From Nocardiopsis potens DSM 45234 (GTDB lineage: Bacteria; Actinomycetota; Actinomycetes; Streptosporangiales; Streptosporangiaceae), in NCBI RefSeq assembly GCF_000341105.1, contig NZ_ANBB01000058.1, positions 1 through 47,105 of the forward strand: a stretch of DNA of 47,105 nucleotides, written 5' to 3'. The notes under the pieces are model-generated. The model ran no database searches. It was not told the origin of the DNA and was given only the letters and a program-made list of their open reading frames with translations. Positions 1 to 7,401 of this stretch are shown one piece after another. The number at the start of each line of letters is the position of its first letter. Positions within the stretch are counted from its first letter, which is position 1. The translations under genes were made by a program, and so were the position numbers.

Positions 1-2
1 GG

Positions 3-629
3 CCGGACCTGCCCGGACCGGCGGCGGCACTCGCCGCCGCCATCGGCTCGGCGGCGTTCGCCCTGGTGGTCCGCTGCTCCTCGGCCGGATCTCGGCTGCG
101 CGCCGTCGCGGCGGTCGGCGCGGTCGCCCTGGCGGCCGGCGTCCCGGCCGTGCTGCTGCGGCCGGCGGCGGAGGCCCGCGAGGAGGCCGCCGCGGACTTC
201 GACGCGTTCCCCGGCACCATGGTGGTGATGGACCGGGAGGGGTGGGAGATGACCGAGGCGGCGGCGGTCGGGGACTCCTACCTGGAGATCACCTACCGGT
301 CCACCGCGGAGGACCCCCGGACGCTGCAGGTCACCGGCTACGCGGACCGCGACTACGCGGACTTCGGCGACCCGTGCGCCGGCCTCAAGCGCGTCACCTG
401 CGAGGACGAGGGGGACGGCGTCCTGAAGCGCTCCGATGCCGGCCCCGAGCTGTACACCGGGTACGACGGCACCCCCGTCACGATCCAGGCGCCGACCTGG
501 ATGCCCGACGCCCGCGAGTCCGACCTGCTCGCCGCCGCCGGGCACCTGCGCGAACCGACCCCGGCCGAGCGGGAGGAGCTGCGCGACGCGGTGATGCGGC
601 ACGAAGCGGACATGAACCTCCCCGGGTAG
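3..629 (+). CDS. membrane-anchored hypothetical protein, 5' end outside window
   Basis: The reading frame is open to the left edge of the window, so the start is missing; the GTG at 66 is only an internal candidate. Two hydrophobic alanine/valine/leucine-rich segments (about residues 6-22 and 29-47 of the visible part) suggest a membrane domain. They are followed by about 150 soluble residues with one cysteine pair (DPCAGLK and VTCED) that could form a disulfide outside the cell. The C-terminus is acidic and charged. I do not recognise the family. Codon use matches the neighbouring core genes. Confidence 0.7.
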   Translation, partial: PDLPGPAAALAAAIGSAAFALVVRCSSAGSRLRAVAAVGAVALAAGVPAVLLRPAAEAREEAAADFDAFPGTMVVMDREGWEMTEAAAVGDSYLEITYRSTAEDPRTLQVTGYADRDYADFGDPCAGLKRVTCEDEGDGVLKRSDAGPELYTGYDGTPVTIQAPTWMPDARESDLLAAAGHLREPTPAEREELRDAVMRHEADMNLPG

Positions 630-683
630 CCGCCCCGGGAAGGAAGCGTCGGAGAGGAGCCGCCCGGAGAGGAGGCGCCGGGG

Positions 684-1010
684 TCAGCACGACGCCGTGT
701 AGCAGTCCACCTGGGCGAAGTCGCCCGCCCGCAGCGCCTCGGCCGGGATGTCGAAGGAGACCGTGCCGCAGTCGGCCCGGCTCCAGCCGTCGTCGCTGTC
801 GAGCCGGAGCAGGTGGACGCGGTCGGGGTCCGGGGCGGGGCCTCCCTGCATGGCCCACGGCCGGCCGAACGCCCGCTGCCCGCTCTCGTCCCGCCACTCG
901 CCCACGACTTCCTCGGAGAGGTTGAGGACCTGGGAGAGGGCCTCTCCTCCCCGCCCTCGATCCCGGGGAGGAGGACTTCGATCCGCTCGAACGCCTCCCG
1001 CAGCTCCGTG
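684..1010 (-). pseudogene. DUF1963 (YwqG-like) gene remnant, truncated and frameshifted
   Basis: The 3' part encodes residues such as GRPWAMQGG and LLRLDSDDGWSRADCGTVSF. These resemble the C-terminal DUF1963/YwqG signature (gHPdpiQ, LLQiDSD..WGDaGtlyF). Upstream, a segment beginning ELREAFERIEVLLPG lies in another frame. The two join sensibly only if one base is missing or two are extra near 940-950, in the run GGGGAGGAGAGGCCC of the minus strand. No start codon precedes the first segment: it abuts the stop codon of the NmrA-like gene at 1054. DUF1963 proteins are usually over 200 residues; about 110 remain. A complete tail with one frameshift points to recent decay, or to a sequencing error on top of a 5' truncation. 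Confidence 0.6.
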
Positions 1011-1053
1011 TGGTCCGCCTCGGCCCCGCGCCGTCGCCGGCGGGGGCGCGGGT

Positions 1054-1938
1054 TCAGGCCCGGGCGGCCGGGGCGAACGCCGCGGCGTGGTCGCGGGCGA
1101 AGTCGGCGATGTCCCGCGGAGGGCGGCCGAGGAGGCCGGCCACCGCGCCGGTGGTGAAGTCGCCCCAGCCGGAGGCGTACGCCTGCGCGTACTCCTCCAG
1201 CATGTCCGCGATCCACTCCGGGACCCCGTGGCCGAGCAGCGCCGCGCGCTTGGCGCCGTCGCCGACCGGGCGGTAGGAGACGGGGCCGCCGACCGCCTTC
1301 CCCAGCTGCTCGGCGACCTCGTCGAAGGTGACCGGGCGCGGGCCGGTGAGGGTGTGGACCGCGCCGTGGTGCCGCTCCGGAGGGTCGAGGAGCACCCGGG
1401 CGGCGCACTCGGCGATGTCCCGCGCGTCGACCATGCCGAGCCGCGCCGAGGCCATGTTCAGCGAGAACGCGCCGGTGGCGGAGATCTCGGCCGCCTCGTT
1501 CAGCAGGTTCTGCATGAACCAGAGCGGGCGCAGCACGGTCCAGTGCAGGCCGGACGCCTCGGTCTCGCGGTCGGACAGGGCGTGCAGTCGGCCGCTGCGG
1601 GTCGGCGCGTCGTGCGCCGCGCCGACGGCGGAGAGCCGCACGATGCGCTCCACCCCGGCCCGGCGCGCCGCCCACACCGCGTTCATGCTGTTCTCCGGGG
1701 CGCGCGGGCCGTTCGGCACGAGCAGCCACAGGTCCTGCACGCCCTCGAAGGCGGGCGGCAGCGAGCGGGCGTCGCCGAGGTCGCCGGTGACGGCCTCGAC
1801 GCCCCGCCTGCGGAGGGCGTCCGCCCCGGCCTCCCCGCGGACCAGGGCGCGGAGGCGGACACCGGTGCCTTCCAGCGCCTTCAGCAGTTCGGTGGAGACG
1901 GTCCCGGTGGCTCCGGTGACCAGTACGGTGCGCGGCAT
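1054..1938 (-). CDS. NmrA-like NAD(P)-binding oxidoreductase
   Basis: This 294-residue protein is an atypical short-chain dehydrogenase of the NmrA/SDR_a type. The N-terminus carries the glycine-rich dinucleotide motif VTGATGTVS. Then come LRALVRG and AVTGDLGD, typical of the ADP-ribose side of the Rossmann fold. There is no clear YxxxK catalytic pair, as expected for NmrA-like redox sensors or quinone/azo-type oxidoreductases. I chose the ATG at 1938 because AAGGAG lies 7 bases upstream. An ATG at 1944 overlaps the stop of the upstream transporter (ATGA) but sits almost on the ribosome binding site. The gene is cotranscribed with the EamA exporter and divergent from a MarR regulator, which suggests a small detoxification operon. 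The substrate is unknown. Confidence 0.85.
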   Translation of the reverse strand: MPRTVLVTGATGTVSTELLKALEGTGVRLRALVRGEAGADALRRRGVEAVTGDLGDARSLPPAFEGVQDLWLLVPNGPRAPENSMNAVWAARRAGVERIVRLSAVGAAHDAPTRSGRLHALSDRETEASGLHWTVLRPLWFMQNLLNEAAEISATGAFSLNMASARLGMVDARDIAECAARVLLDPPERHHGAVHTLTGPRPVTFDEVAEQLGKAVGGPVSYRPVGDGAKRAALLGHGVPEWIADMLEEYAQAYASGWGDFTTGAVAGLLGRPPRDIADFARDHAAAFAPAARA

Positions 1939-1940
1939 GC

Positions 1941-2882
1941 TCATTCTCCTTTTCGGGGGGAGGGGAGTCGGATCAGGGCGCGGGCGGCGCCGGGGGTCAG
2001 CTGCGCGGCGGCGATGGCGGCCAGCGCGAGCGCGAAGCCGAGGCCCTGCCACGGGGTCAGGGACTCGCCGAGGAGGAGCAGCCCCAGCAGGGCGGCGACC
2101 ACGGGGGAGAGCAGCGGGAGGAACGACACGGCGACCACGGGCAGCCGGCCGATGCCGCGGAACCAGATCGGGTAGGTGAGCAGCGCGCCCGCGACGGCCA
2201 GCCAGGTGTAGCCGCCGACCGCGCGGAGGTCCGGCGCGGGCGGGAGCCCTTCGAACGCGAGGGCGAGCGGGAGGAGCACGAGGCCGCCGGCGGTCAGCTG
2301 CCATCCGGCGAGGGCGGTCGGGCCGACGCCCTCGGGCAGCCCCCAGCGCTTGGTCAGGACGATCCCGCAGGCCATCGAGGCGGCCGCGGCGATGCCGGCC
2401 AGGACGCCCCACGGGTCGAAGGAGGCCCGGCCCTGCAGGACGATCAGTGCGACCCCGGCCGCGCCGGCCAGGCCCCAGCCGAGCCGCCACCGGGTCGGCC
2501 TCTCGCCGAGCAGCAGGAACGCCAGGCCGACGACGAGCAGCGGCTGGACCGCGAGGACGGTCGCCGCGACGCCGCCGGGCAGCCGGTAGGCGGCGACGAA
2601 CAGCAGCGCGAAGAGCGCCCCGATGTTGAGGGTGCCGAGCAGCAGGGAGCGCCACAGCCAGGCGCCGCGCGGCGGCGTGCGGGTGGCGGCGAGCAGGACC
2701 AGCCCCGCCGGCAGCGCGCGGATCACCCCGGACACCAGCGGGTGGCCGGGCGGGAGGAACTCGGTGGTGACCAGGTAGGTGGTGCCCCACACGGCCGGCG
2801 CGAGCGCGGTCAGCGCGGTCGGCGCCAGGCCTCCCGGCGCGGAGGCGCCGCCGGGGGCCGACCGGTTCGAGACCTGCGTCAT
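1941..2882 (-). CDS. EamA/DMT-family exporter (10 TM)
   Basis: This 313-residue protein has about ten hydrophobic segments arranged as two five-helix halves. The first half contains PAVWGTTYLVTTEFLPP, the usual EamA start of helix 1, and LLLGERPTRW at its end. The second half has the parallel LLLLGESLTPWQ motif. The family exports small metabolites, amino acids or drugs across the inner membrane. The gene is the first of a two-gene minus-strand operon with the NmrA-like oxidoreductase. It reads away from a MarR regulator across a 104-base gap with two palindromic operators. Regulation by that MarR protein is inferred from position. Confidence 0.9.
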   Translation of the reverse strand: MTQVSNRSAPGGASAPGGLAPTALTALAPAVWGTTYLVTTEFLPPGHPLVSGVIRALPAGLVLLAATRTPPRGAWLWRSLLLGTLNIGALFALLFVAAYRLPGGVAATVLAVQPLLVVGLAFLLLGERPTRWRLGWGLAGAAGVALIVLQGRASFDPWGVLAGIAAAASMACGIVLTKRWGLPEGVGPTALAGWQLTAGGLVLLPLALAFEGLPPAPDLRAVGGYTWLAVAGALLTYPIWFRGIGRLPVVAVSFLPLLSPVVAALLGLLLLGESLTPWQGLGFALALAAIAAAQLTPGAARALIRLPSPRKGE

Positions 2883-2894
2883 CCCTGACTCCTT

Positions 2895-2915
2895 AACGTT
2901 GAAATGTTCAACGTT
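2895..2915. promoter_or_regulatory. MarR-type operator 1
   Basis: A perfect inverted repeat lies just upstream of the EamA start: 9-base arms AACGTTGAA and TTCAACGTT around the trinucleotide ATG. It ends 13 bases before the EamA start codon, so a bound dimer would block transcription or initiation of that operon. Confidence 0.7.
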
Positions 2916-2945
2916 CGCAAGTCTAGGCAGGGGCTTAGAATGCCG

Positions 2946-2958
2946 TCAAACATTTTGA
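2946..2958. promoter_or_regulatory. MarR-type operator 2
   Basis: The inverted repeat TCAAA-CAT-TTTGA has perfect 5-base arms around CAT. Read on the minus strand it is TCAAAATGTTTGACG, which matches operator 1 (TTGAAATGTTCAACG) at 11 of 15 bases, with the same ATG spacer. Its centre is 47 bases from that of operator 1. It ends 28 bases before the marR start, so it probably mediates autoregulation. Confidence 0.6.
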
Positions 2959-2986
2959 TGTTGAGACGTCTCGGGGGTGGCGGACG

Positions 2987-3502
2987 GTGAAGGACAACGT
3001 CGACCGGCGGCTGGACCAGTGGCGGGCCGAGCGGCCCGACATCGACCCCGCGCCGATGGGCGTGGTGAGCCGGATCCAGCGCGCCTGCCGCCTGCTCGAA
3101 CGCGAGCTCCGCGACAACTTCGCCCGGTTCGACCTGCAGATATGGGAGTTCGACATCGCGGGGACGCTGCTCCGGTCCGGGCCGCCGTACCGGCTCACCG
3201 CCGGGCAGCTGGTCGAGTCGTCGATGGTCACCTCCGGGGCGATCACCAACCGGATCGACCGCCTCGCCGCCAGAGGGCTGGTGACCCGCGAGGTCGATCC
3301 GGAGAACCGGCGCAGCGTGCTGATCACCCTGACCGAGGAGGGCAAGGAGCTGATCGACCGGGTCGTCGTCGAGCACGTCGCACTGGAGGAGCGGCTCCTC
3401 GGCGAACTGGGCGGCGAGGACCGGGAGCGGCTCGCCGGGCTCCTGCGCGAGCTGCTCATCGGCCTCGGCGACGGCTCGCCCGGCAACCCGCTGAAGAAGT
3501 AG
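2987..3502 (+). CDS. MarR-family transcriptional regulator
   Basis: This 171-residue winged-helix protein has the MarR layout: N-terminal helices, a recognition helix region around LVESSMVTSGAITNRIDRLA (about residues 77-96), then the wing RGLVTREVDPENRRSVLITL and a long C-terminal dimerisation helix. The N-terminus is about 25 residues longer than in minimal MarR proteins. It starts with GTG and is divergent from the EamA/NmrA operon. Two palindromes of matching design in the shared intergenic region make it the likely local repressor. The ligand is unknown. Confidence 0.9.
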   Translation: MKDNVDRRLDQWRAERPDIDPAPMGVVSRIQRACRLLERELRDNFARFDLQIWEFDIAGTLLRSGPPYRLTAGQLVESSMVTSGAITNRIDRLAARGLVTREVDPENRRSVLITLTEEGKELIDRVVVEHVALEERLLGELGGEDRERLAGLLRELLIGLGDGSPGNPLKK

Positions 3503-3650
3503 CGGCCGGCCGCGACGCCCCCACCGCCGCGGCCCCGGGAACCCGCCGGGCCCCGCCCGCCGCGGCGCCCACCGCTGCGGATGCGGCGCCGTCCGGGCCC
3601 AGGTGTGCGCCGCCGGGCGACCGCTCCGGGCCGTGCCGGGCGTTACACCG

Positions 3651-3687
3651 AAAATCCCTCGACCCCGCGGTGCGCCCGGGCTAACCT
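3651..3687 (+). promoter_or_regulatory. WhiB7-like promoter of the ABC-F gene
   Basis: An A-rich block AAAATC (3651-3656) sits two bases before a -35-like TCGACC (3659-3664). After exactly 17 bases comes a -10 TAACCT (3682-3687). This A-rich patch abutting the -35 hexamer is the layout known for WhiB7-dependent promoters of ribosomal-antibiotic resistance genes in actinobacteria. Transcription would begin near 3694. Confidence 0.6.
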
Positions 3688-3694
3688 GGCCCGC

Positions 3695-3751
3695 GTGTAT
3701 GCGCAAACGGCGAGCACCGCCGCCGCCATGAGGCCCTGGACCCGCGCCTGA
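3695..3751 (+). CDS. leader peptide 1 upstream of ABC-F (leaderless GTG)
   Basis: A GTG lies 7 bases after the -10 box, at the predicted first transcribed base. It opens an 18-codon reading frame, MYAQTASTAAAMRPWTRA. An internal ATG at 3728 could make a shorter MRPWTRA; both end at the TGA at 3749. The stop falls inside a hairpin (3742-3759), so ribosome position could decide whether that hairpin forms. No homologue is known to me; the assignment rests on position and architecture. Confidence 0.45.
   Translation: MYAQTASTAAAMRPWTRA
3699..3731 (+). CDS. leader peptide 2 upstream of ABC-F (MRKRRAPPPP)
   Basis: The 10-codon frame ATG-CGC-AAA-CGG-CGA-GCA-CCG-CCG-CCG-CCA-TGA overlaps leader 1 in another frame. 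Its stop overlaps the ATG at 3728 (ATGA). The basic MRKRR start followed by four prolines resembles short upstream ORFs that act as ribosome-stalling sensors. There is no Shine-Dalgarno site and it begins only 4 bases inside the transcript. Whether this frame or leader 1 is translated cannot be decided from sequence. Confidence 0.45.
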   Translation: MRKRRAPPPP

Positions 3752-3813
3752 CGGCGCGGCACCGGCCGATCCACTCTCGTGTGTCCCGCCGTCCCGGTAG
3801 CCATGCCGGGCGG
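3742..3813 (+). terminator. two-hairpin attenuator candidate before ABC-F
   Basis: Hairpin A pairs CCGCGCC (3742-3748) with GGCGCGG (3753-3759) across the loop TGAC and overlaps the leader 1 stop codon. Hairpin B pairs CCGTCCCGG (3789-3797) with CCGGGCGG (3806-3813), with one bulged T. Neither is followed by a T run, so factor-dependent termination, or control by masking, is more likely than simple intrinsic termination. Confidence 0.4.
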
Positions 3814-3857
3814 TCCTCTCGTGCTGCCCGGCTCCGCAGCGAAACGTGGAGCACACC

Positions 3858-5573
3858 GTGGACGCACTTCACTCACACGACCGGCTCTCCGACCGGTCGG
3901 CACATGACATCCTCTCCGAACTGAACGCGGCCGGGCGGCTCCCGGCCGGCGCGAGCGCGCACGTCCGCGCCCGCGGGATCCGGGTCGTCCTCGGCGGGCG
4001 CCCGGTCCTGGCCGGCGTCGACGCCACCGTCTCCCGGCGGTCCCGCCTGGCCCTCGTCGGCGAGAACGGGCGGGGCAAGACGACGCTGCTTCGCGTCCTC
4101 TCCGGCGACCTGGCCCCCGATGAGGGGCGGGTGGAGCGCGCGGGCACGGTGGGCGTCGTCCACCAGTCGCTCGCCTCCCGCGGCGGCGAGACCGTCGGCA
4201 CCCTGCTCGCGGGGGCGCTCCGCCTCCCGCACCTGGCGCTGCGCGCGCTGGACCTGGCCGCCGAGGGCCTGGAGAACGGGGACGGGGACGCGGAGGAGCT
4301 GTACGCGGCGGCGCTGGAGGCCGCCGTGCGGCTCGACGCCTGGGACGCCGAGCGCCGGGTGGACGTCGCCCTGGAAGGGCTCGGCGCCTGCACCGACCGG
4401 GACCGCGCGCTGGCCGCGCTGTCCGTGGGCGAGCGCTACCGGGTGCGCCTGGCGTGCGTGCTCGGCGCCGCCCACGACGTCCTGCTCCTGGACGAGCCCA
4501 CCAACCACCTCGACGCCGGCGCGCAGGCGTTCCTCGCCGAGCGCCTGCGGGCGCACCCGGGCGGGCTGGCGATCGTCACCCACGACCGCGCCCTGCTCCG
4601 CGAGGTCGCCGAGGACTTCCTCGACCTGGACCCGAGCATGGACGGGCGGCCGCGGTCGTTCGCCGGAGGGTACGAGGGGTGGCAGGAGGGCCGCCGCCGC
4701 GAGCGCGAGCGGTGGACCCAGGAGCACGAGGCCCAGCAGGCCGAGCACGCCAGGCTGGCGCAGGCCGCGGAGGAGGCGCGGAACCGGCTGTCCACCGGGT
4801 GGAGGCCGGACAAGGGGACCGGGAAGCACCAGCGCCAGTCGCACGCGGCGGGCGTCGTGCAGAGCTTCAAGCGCAGGCAGGAGGCGCTGGAGGCGCACCG
4901 GGTCACCGTGCCCCGGCCGCCGCTCTCGCTGCGCTGGCCGGAGCTGCCGGCCAAGCGCGGCGCCCCCGTGCTGAGCTGCGAGGGGGTGGCCGTCGCGGGG
5001 CGCCTGCACGGGCCGGTGACCGTGCAGATCGAGGGCGGCGACCGGCTGCTCGTCACCGGCCCGAACGGGGCCGGCAAGTCGACGCTGCTCGCGGTGGTCA
5101 CCGGCGCCGCCGCCCCGACGTCCGGGGCGGTGCGCAGGTCCGACGGCGCCCGGGTCGCCCACCTGTCCCAGGAGGCCCCGGCCTGGGAGGACGGGCTCCA
5201 GGCCTACGAGGTGCACCGGCGGCACACCGCGCGGCTGGTGTCGGAGGGGAGGGTGGCCGCGTCCGACATCGTGCCGCTGCGCGGCACCGGCCTGCTGGAC
5301 GCGGAGGCGCTCCGCACCCCCGTCGGCCGGATGTCGGAGGGGCAGAAGCGCCGCCTGCACCTCGCGCTCTGCCTGGCCGAGCGGCCGCACCTGCTGGTCC
5401 TCGACGAACCCACGAACCATCTGTCGCCGCTGCTCGTCGACGAGCTCACCGACGCGCTCCGGGAGACCCCCGCGGCCGTCGTCGTCGCCACGCACGACCG
5501 CCGGATGCTGGGCGACTTCGAGGGCTGGCGGTCCGTCTCCCTCTCCGCGGCCCCCGGAGGGAGCGGCGGCTGA
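3858..5573 (+). CDS. ABC-F ATPase, antibiotic-resistance type ribosome protection protein
   Basis: This 571-residue protein has two tandem ATPase domains and no membrane segments, as in ABC-F proteins that act on the ribosomal E site. Domain 1 has Walker A GENGRGKT (about 68-75), signature LSVGE (about 188) and Walker [13 protein letters not shown] highly charged inter-domain linker spans about 270-345. Domain 2 has GPNGAGKS (about 401-408), signature MSEGQ and [12 protein letters not shown]. The start is the GTG at 3858, with GGAG six bases upstream; an upstream GTG at 3846 has no such site. The WhiB7-like promoter and leader peptides point to inducible resistance to macrolide, lincosamide, streptogramin or pleuromutilin type drugs. 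The spectrum cannot be read from the sequence. Confidence 0.92.
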   Translation: MDALHSHDRLSDRSAHDILSELNAAGRLPAGASAHVRARGIRVVLGGRPVLAGVDATVSRRSRLALVGENGRGKTTLLRVLSGDLAPDEGRVERAGTVGVVHQSLASRGGETVGTLLAGALRLPHLALRALDLAAEGLENGDGDAEELYAAALEAAVRLDAWDAERRVDVALEGLGACTDRDRALAALSVGERYRVRLACVLGAAHDVLLLDEPTNHLDAGAQAFLAERLRAHPGGLAIVTHDRALLREVAEDFLDLDPSMDGRPRSFAGGYEGWQEGRRRERERWTQEHEAQQAEHARLAQAAEEARNRLSTGWRPDKGTGKHQRQSHAAGVVQSFKRRQEALEAHRVTVPRPPLSLRWPELPAKRGAPVLSCEGVAVAGRLHGPVTVQIEGGDRLLVTGPNGAGKSTLLAVVTGAAAPTSGAVRRSDGARVAHLSQEAPAWEDGLQAYEVHRRHTARLVSEGRVAASDIVPLRGTGLLDAEALRTPVGRMSEGQKRRLHLALCLAERPHLLVLDEPTNHLSPLLVDELTDALRETPAAVVVATHDRRMLGDFEGWRSVSLSAAPGGSGG

Positions 5574-5595
5574 CCCGCCCGCCGGCGCGGGCGGG
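5574..5595 (+). terminator. hairpin directly after ABC-F
   Basis: Perfect 9-base arms CCCGCCCGC and GCGGGCGGG flank the tetraloop CGGC and start at the first base after the stop codon. There is no T tract, as is usual in this genome. Confidence 0.6.
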
Positions 5596-5913
5596 GCGCC
5601 GCCCGCCGCGGATCCGGCCGCCCCTCTCCTCCGCCGAAAGCGGGTCCGGAGGGGAGGAGCGGTGCCTTCGGGGCCCGTCCGTACCCGCGGGGCGCCGTCC
5701 GCCGGCGCCGCTCCGGCGGGAAAAGGCGGGACTCTCCGGGATCCTCGCGCCGCCGGTCTGCGTCCGATCCGGGAGCGCCGTTCACGGCCGTGCGGCGGTC
5801 CCGCCGGGACCGCCCCCGGAGCGGCGTGCGGCGCGGCGCCTCCGGGCCCGCCGCCGGCGCCGGGCGCCTCTCCCCGGCACACCCCCCGATACCCGGAAAG
5901 GCACGGTCTCCCC
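5596..5913. other. non-coding stretch before the proline-rich protein gene
   Basis: About 320 bases of GC-rich sequence. All frames with length here lack a good start and ribosome binding site and have arginine/proline-rich, non-protein-like composition. The only signal I see is GGAAAGG at 5895-5901, which serves the gene starting at 5914. Confidence 0.5.
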
Positions 5914-6510
5914 ATGAGCGACGAGAGCTCCACCGCGGACGGCGGCCCCGGCGAGGCATCGCGCGGCGAGCGCCGGCAGCAGAGGCGGGAGCAGAAGCGC
6001 AGGCGGCTGACGATCGCGGCGGTCCTGGGGGCCGGCACGGCGCTGACCGTGGCCCTCGCGGCGATGACGCTGGGGTCCTCCTCCGACGAGCTGAGCACCT
6101 CCGCGGACGGCGGGGGCGGCGGTACCCGGTCCCAGAGCGCCGAGCCGAGCCCGCCGCCCCCTTCCGCGTCGCCCGGCCCGTCCTCCCCGCCCGCACCGGC
6201 CCCGCCGTCCGCCCCGCCCCCGCCGTCCCCGGCCGCCTCCGGGACCCCGGACCGGGAGCCCGAGGAGGAACCGGAGGAGGAGCCCGCCACCGCGGAGCCC
6301 CCCGCGGCCCAGGAACCCGAGGCCCCGCAGGAGGACGCCCCCGGGCGCCCCGACCCCGCCCCCGGCGGCGGGGGCGGCGGCGGGGGCGGCGAGCGGCCCG
6401 GCACCACCCCGCCCGAGACCCCGCCCGGTGACGGCGCCGAGCCGCCGGAAGAGGAGGAACCGGGCGAGACGCCCCCGGGCGACGACGACTGCTGGTGGTT
6501 CTTCTGCTGA
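5914..6510 (+). CDS. proline-rich single-pass membrane protein with CWWFFC tail
   Basis: This 198-residue protein is modular: a charged, glutamine/arginine-rich cytoplasmic N-terminus (about 1-32), one transmembrane helix (about 33-52), and an extracellular region of about 130 residues. That region is proline, serine, glutamate and glycine rich, with a run of glycines around residue 155. It ends in DDDCWWFFC. The ATG at 5914 has GGAAAGG upstream. The sequence after the membrane helix is low-complexity and looks like a wall-spanning linker, which leaves the short aromatic/cysteine tail as the probable working part. No catalytic domain is visible and I do not recognise the family. A terminator-like hairpin follows, so it is a single-gene unit. 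Confidence 0.7.
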   Translation: MSDESSTADGGPGEASRGERRQQRREQKRRRLTIAAVLGAGTALTVALAAMTLGSSSDELSTSADGGGGGTRSQSAEPSPPPPSASPGPSSPPAPAPPSAPPPPSPAASGTPDREPEEEPEEEPATAEPPAAQEPEAPQEDAPGRPDPAPGGGGGGGGGERPGTTPPETPPGDGAEPPEEEEPGETPPGDDDCWWFFC

Positions 6511-6525
6511 TCTCCGCCCCTCCGC

Positions 6526-6545
6526 CCCGGCGGCCCGCCGCCGGG
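6526..6545 (+). terminator. hairpin after the proline-rich protein gene
   Basis: Arms CCCGGCGG and CCGCCGGG pair perfectly around a CCCG loop, 16 bases after the stop codon. Confidence 0.5.
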
Positions 6546-6653
6546 CCGGAGAGCGGAAAAGGCGGAGGGAACCGCCCGCGCGGGCCGGTCCCCCGTGCCT
6601 CCGTGCGGCCGCTCCCCTAGGTTCGGATCAGACGGAACGGGAGGGGGCCGCGG

Positions 6654-7391
6654 ATGGGCGCGGGGATCAGGCGGGCGGCGGCGCACGGGGTGCTGGGCGC
6701 GGCCGGGCGGTGGGTGTCGTTCGTGGAGGCGGAGATGGCCGGGCTGCGCCGGGTGGTGCGGCCGGGCGACGTCTGCCTGGACGCGGGGGCCGAGTACGGG
6801 CTGTACAGCTACGCCCTCTCGCACCTGGTGGGGGAGCGGGGCGAGGTGCACGCGTTCGAGCCGCAGCCGGGGCCGTTCGGGGTGATCGGGGCCGGCGTCG
6901 CGGCGCTGGGCTGCGGCAACGTGCGGCGGCACCGGGAGGCGCTGGGCGCGCGGGAGGGCGGGGCGGTGATGAGCGTCCCGGTCCGCCGGGGGCTGCCGGT
7001 GCACGGCAGGGCCTTCGTCACCGACGGCGCCTCCGGGAAGGGGCCGAACGAGGAGTTCGCCGGGGAGCGGGCCGTCCCGGTGTCGGTGCGGACCGTGGAC
7101 GGCCTGGTCGAATCCGGCGAGCTGGGCCGGGTGGACTTCGTCAAGGCCGATGTGGAGGGGGCCGAGCCGCTGGTGCTGGAGGGGGCGGAGAAGACCCTGG
7201 AGCGGTACCGGCCGGCGCTGCTGCTGGAGATCGAGGACCGGCACCTGGCCAAGTACGGCCGGAGCGCGGACGGCCTCACCGCCTGGCTGCGCGAGCGCGG
7301 GTACGCCATGCAGGCCTGGAGCCGCACCGGGTGGCGGCCGGTGGACAGGGTCGTCCCGCAGCGCCGCAACTACCTGTTCCGGGCTCAGTAG
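6654..7391 (+). CDS. FkbM-family SAM-dependent methyltransferase
   Basis: This 245-residue protein has a class I methyltransferase fold. Motif I is VCLDAGAEYGLYSYAL (about 40-55); an acidic strand-2 end follows in VHAFEPQPGPF (about 65-75). The FkbM-type motif VDFVKADVEGAE lies near 160-171, and the C-terminal RPALLLEIEDRH is characteristic of FkbM O-methyltransferases acting on sugars or secondary metabolites. An ATG start with GGGAGGGGG upstream and a possible TAGGTT -10 box near 6618 give it its own promoter. The next gene begins 10 bases after its stop. The acceptor substrate cannot be inferred from context. Confidence 0.85.
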   Translation: MGAGIRRAAAHGVLGAAGRWVSFVEAEMAGLRRVVRPGDVCLDAGAEYGLYSYALSHLVGERGEVHAFEPQPGPFGVIGAGVAALGCGNVRRHREALGAREGGAVMSVPVRRGLPVHGRAFVTDGASGKGPNEEFAGERAVPVSVRTVDGLVESGELGRVDFVKADVEGAEPLVLEGAEKTLERYRPALLLEIEDRHLAKYGRSADGLTAWLRERGYAMQAWSRTGWRPVDRVVPQRRNYLFRAQ

Positions 7392-7394
7392 AAT
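7389..7394 (+). promoter_or_regulatory. -10 element embedded in the FkbM stop codon
   Basis: TAGAAT starts with the TAG stop of the FkbM gene and lies exactly 7 bases before the GTG of the next gene. That is the spacing of a leaderless transcript. Confidence 0.5.
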
Positions 7395-7401
7395 CCGGCC
7401 C

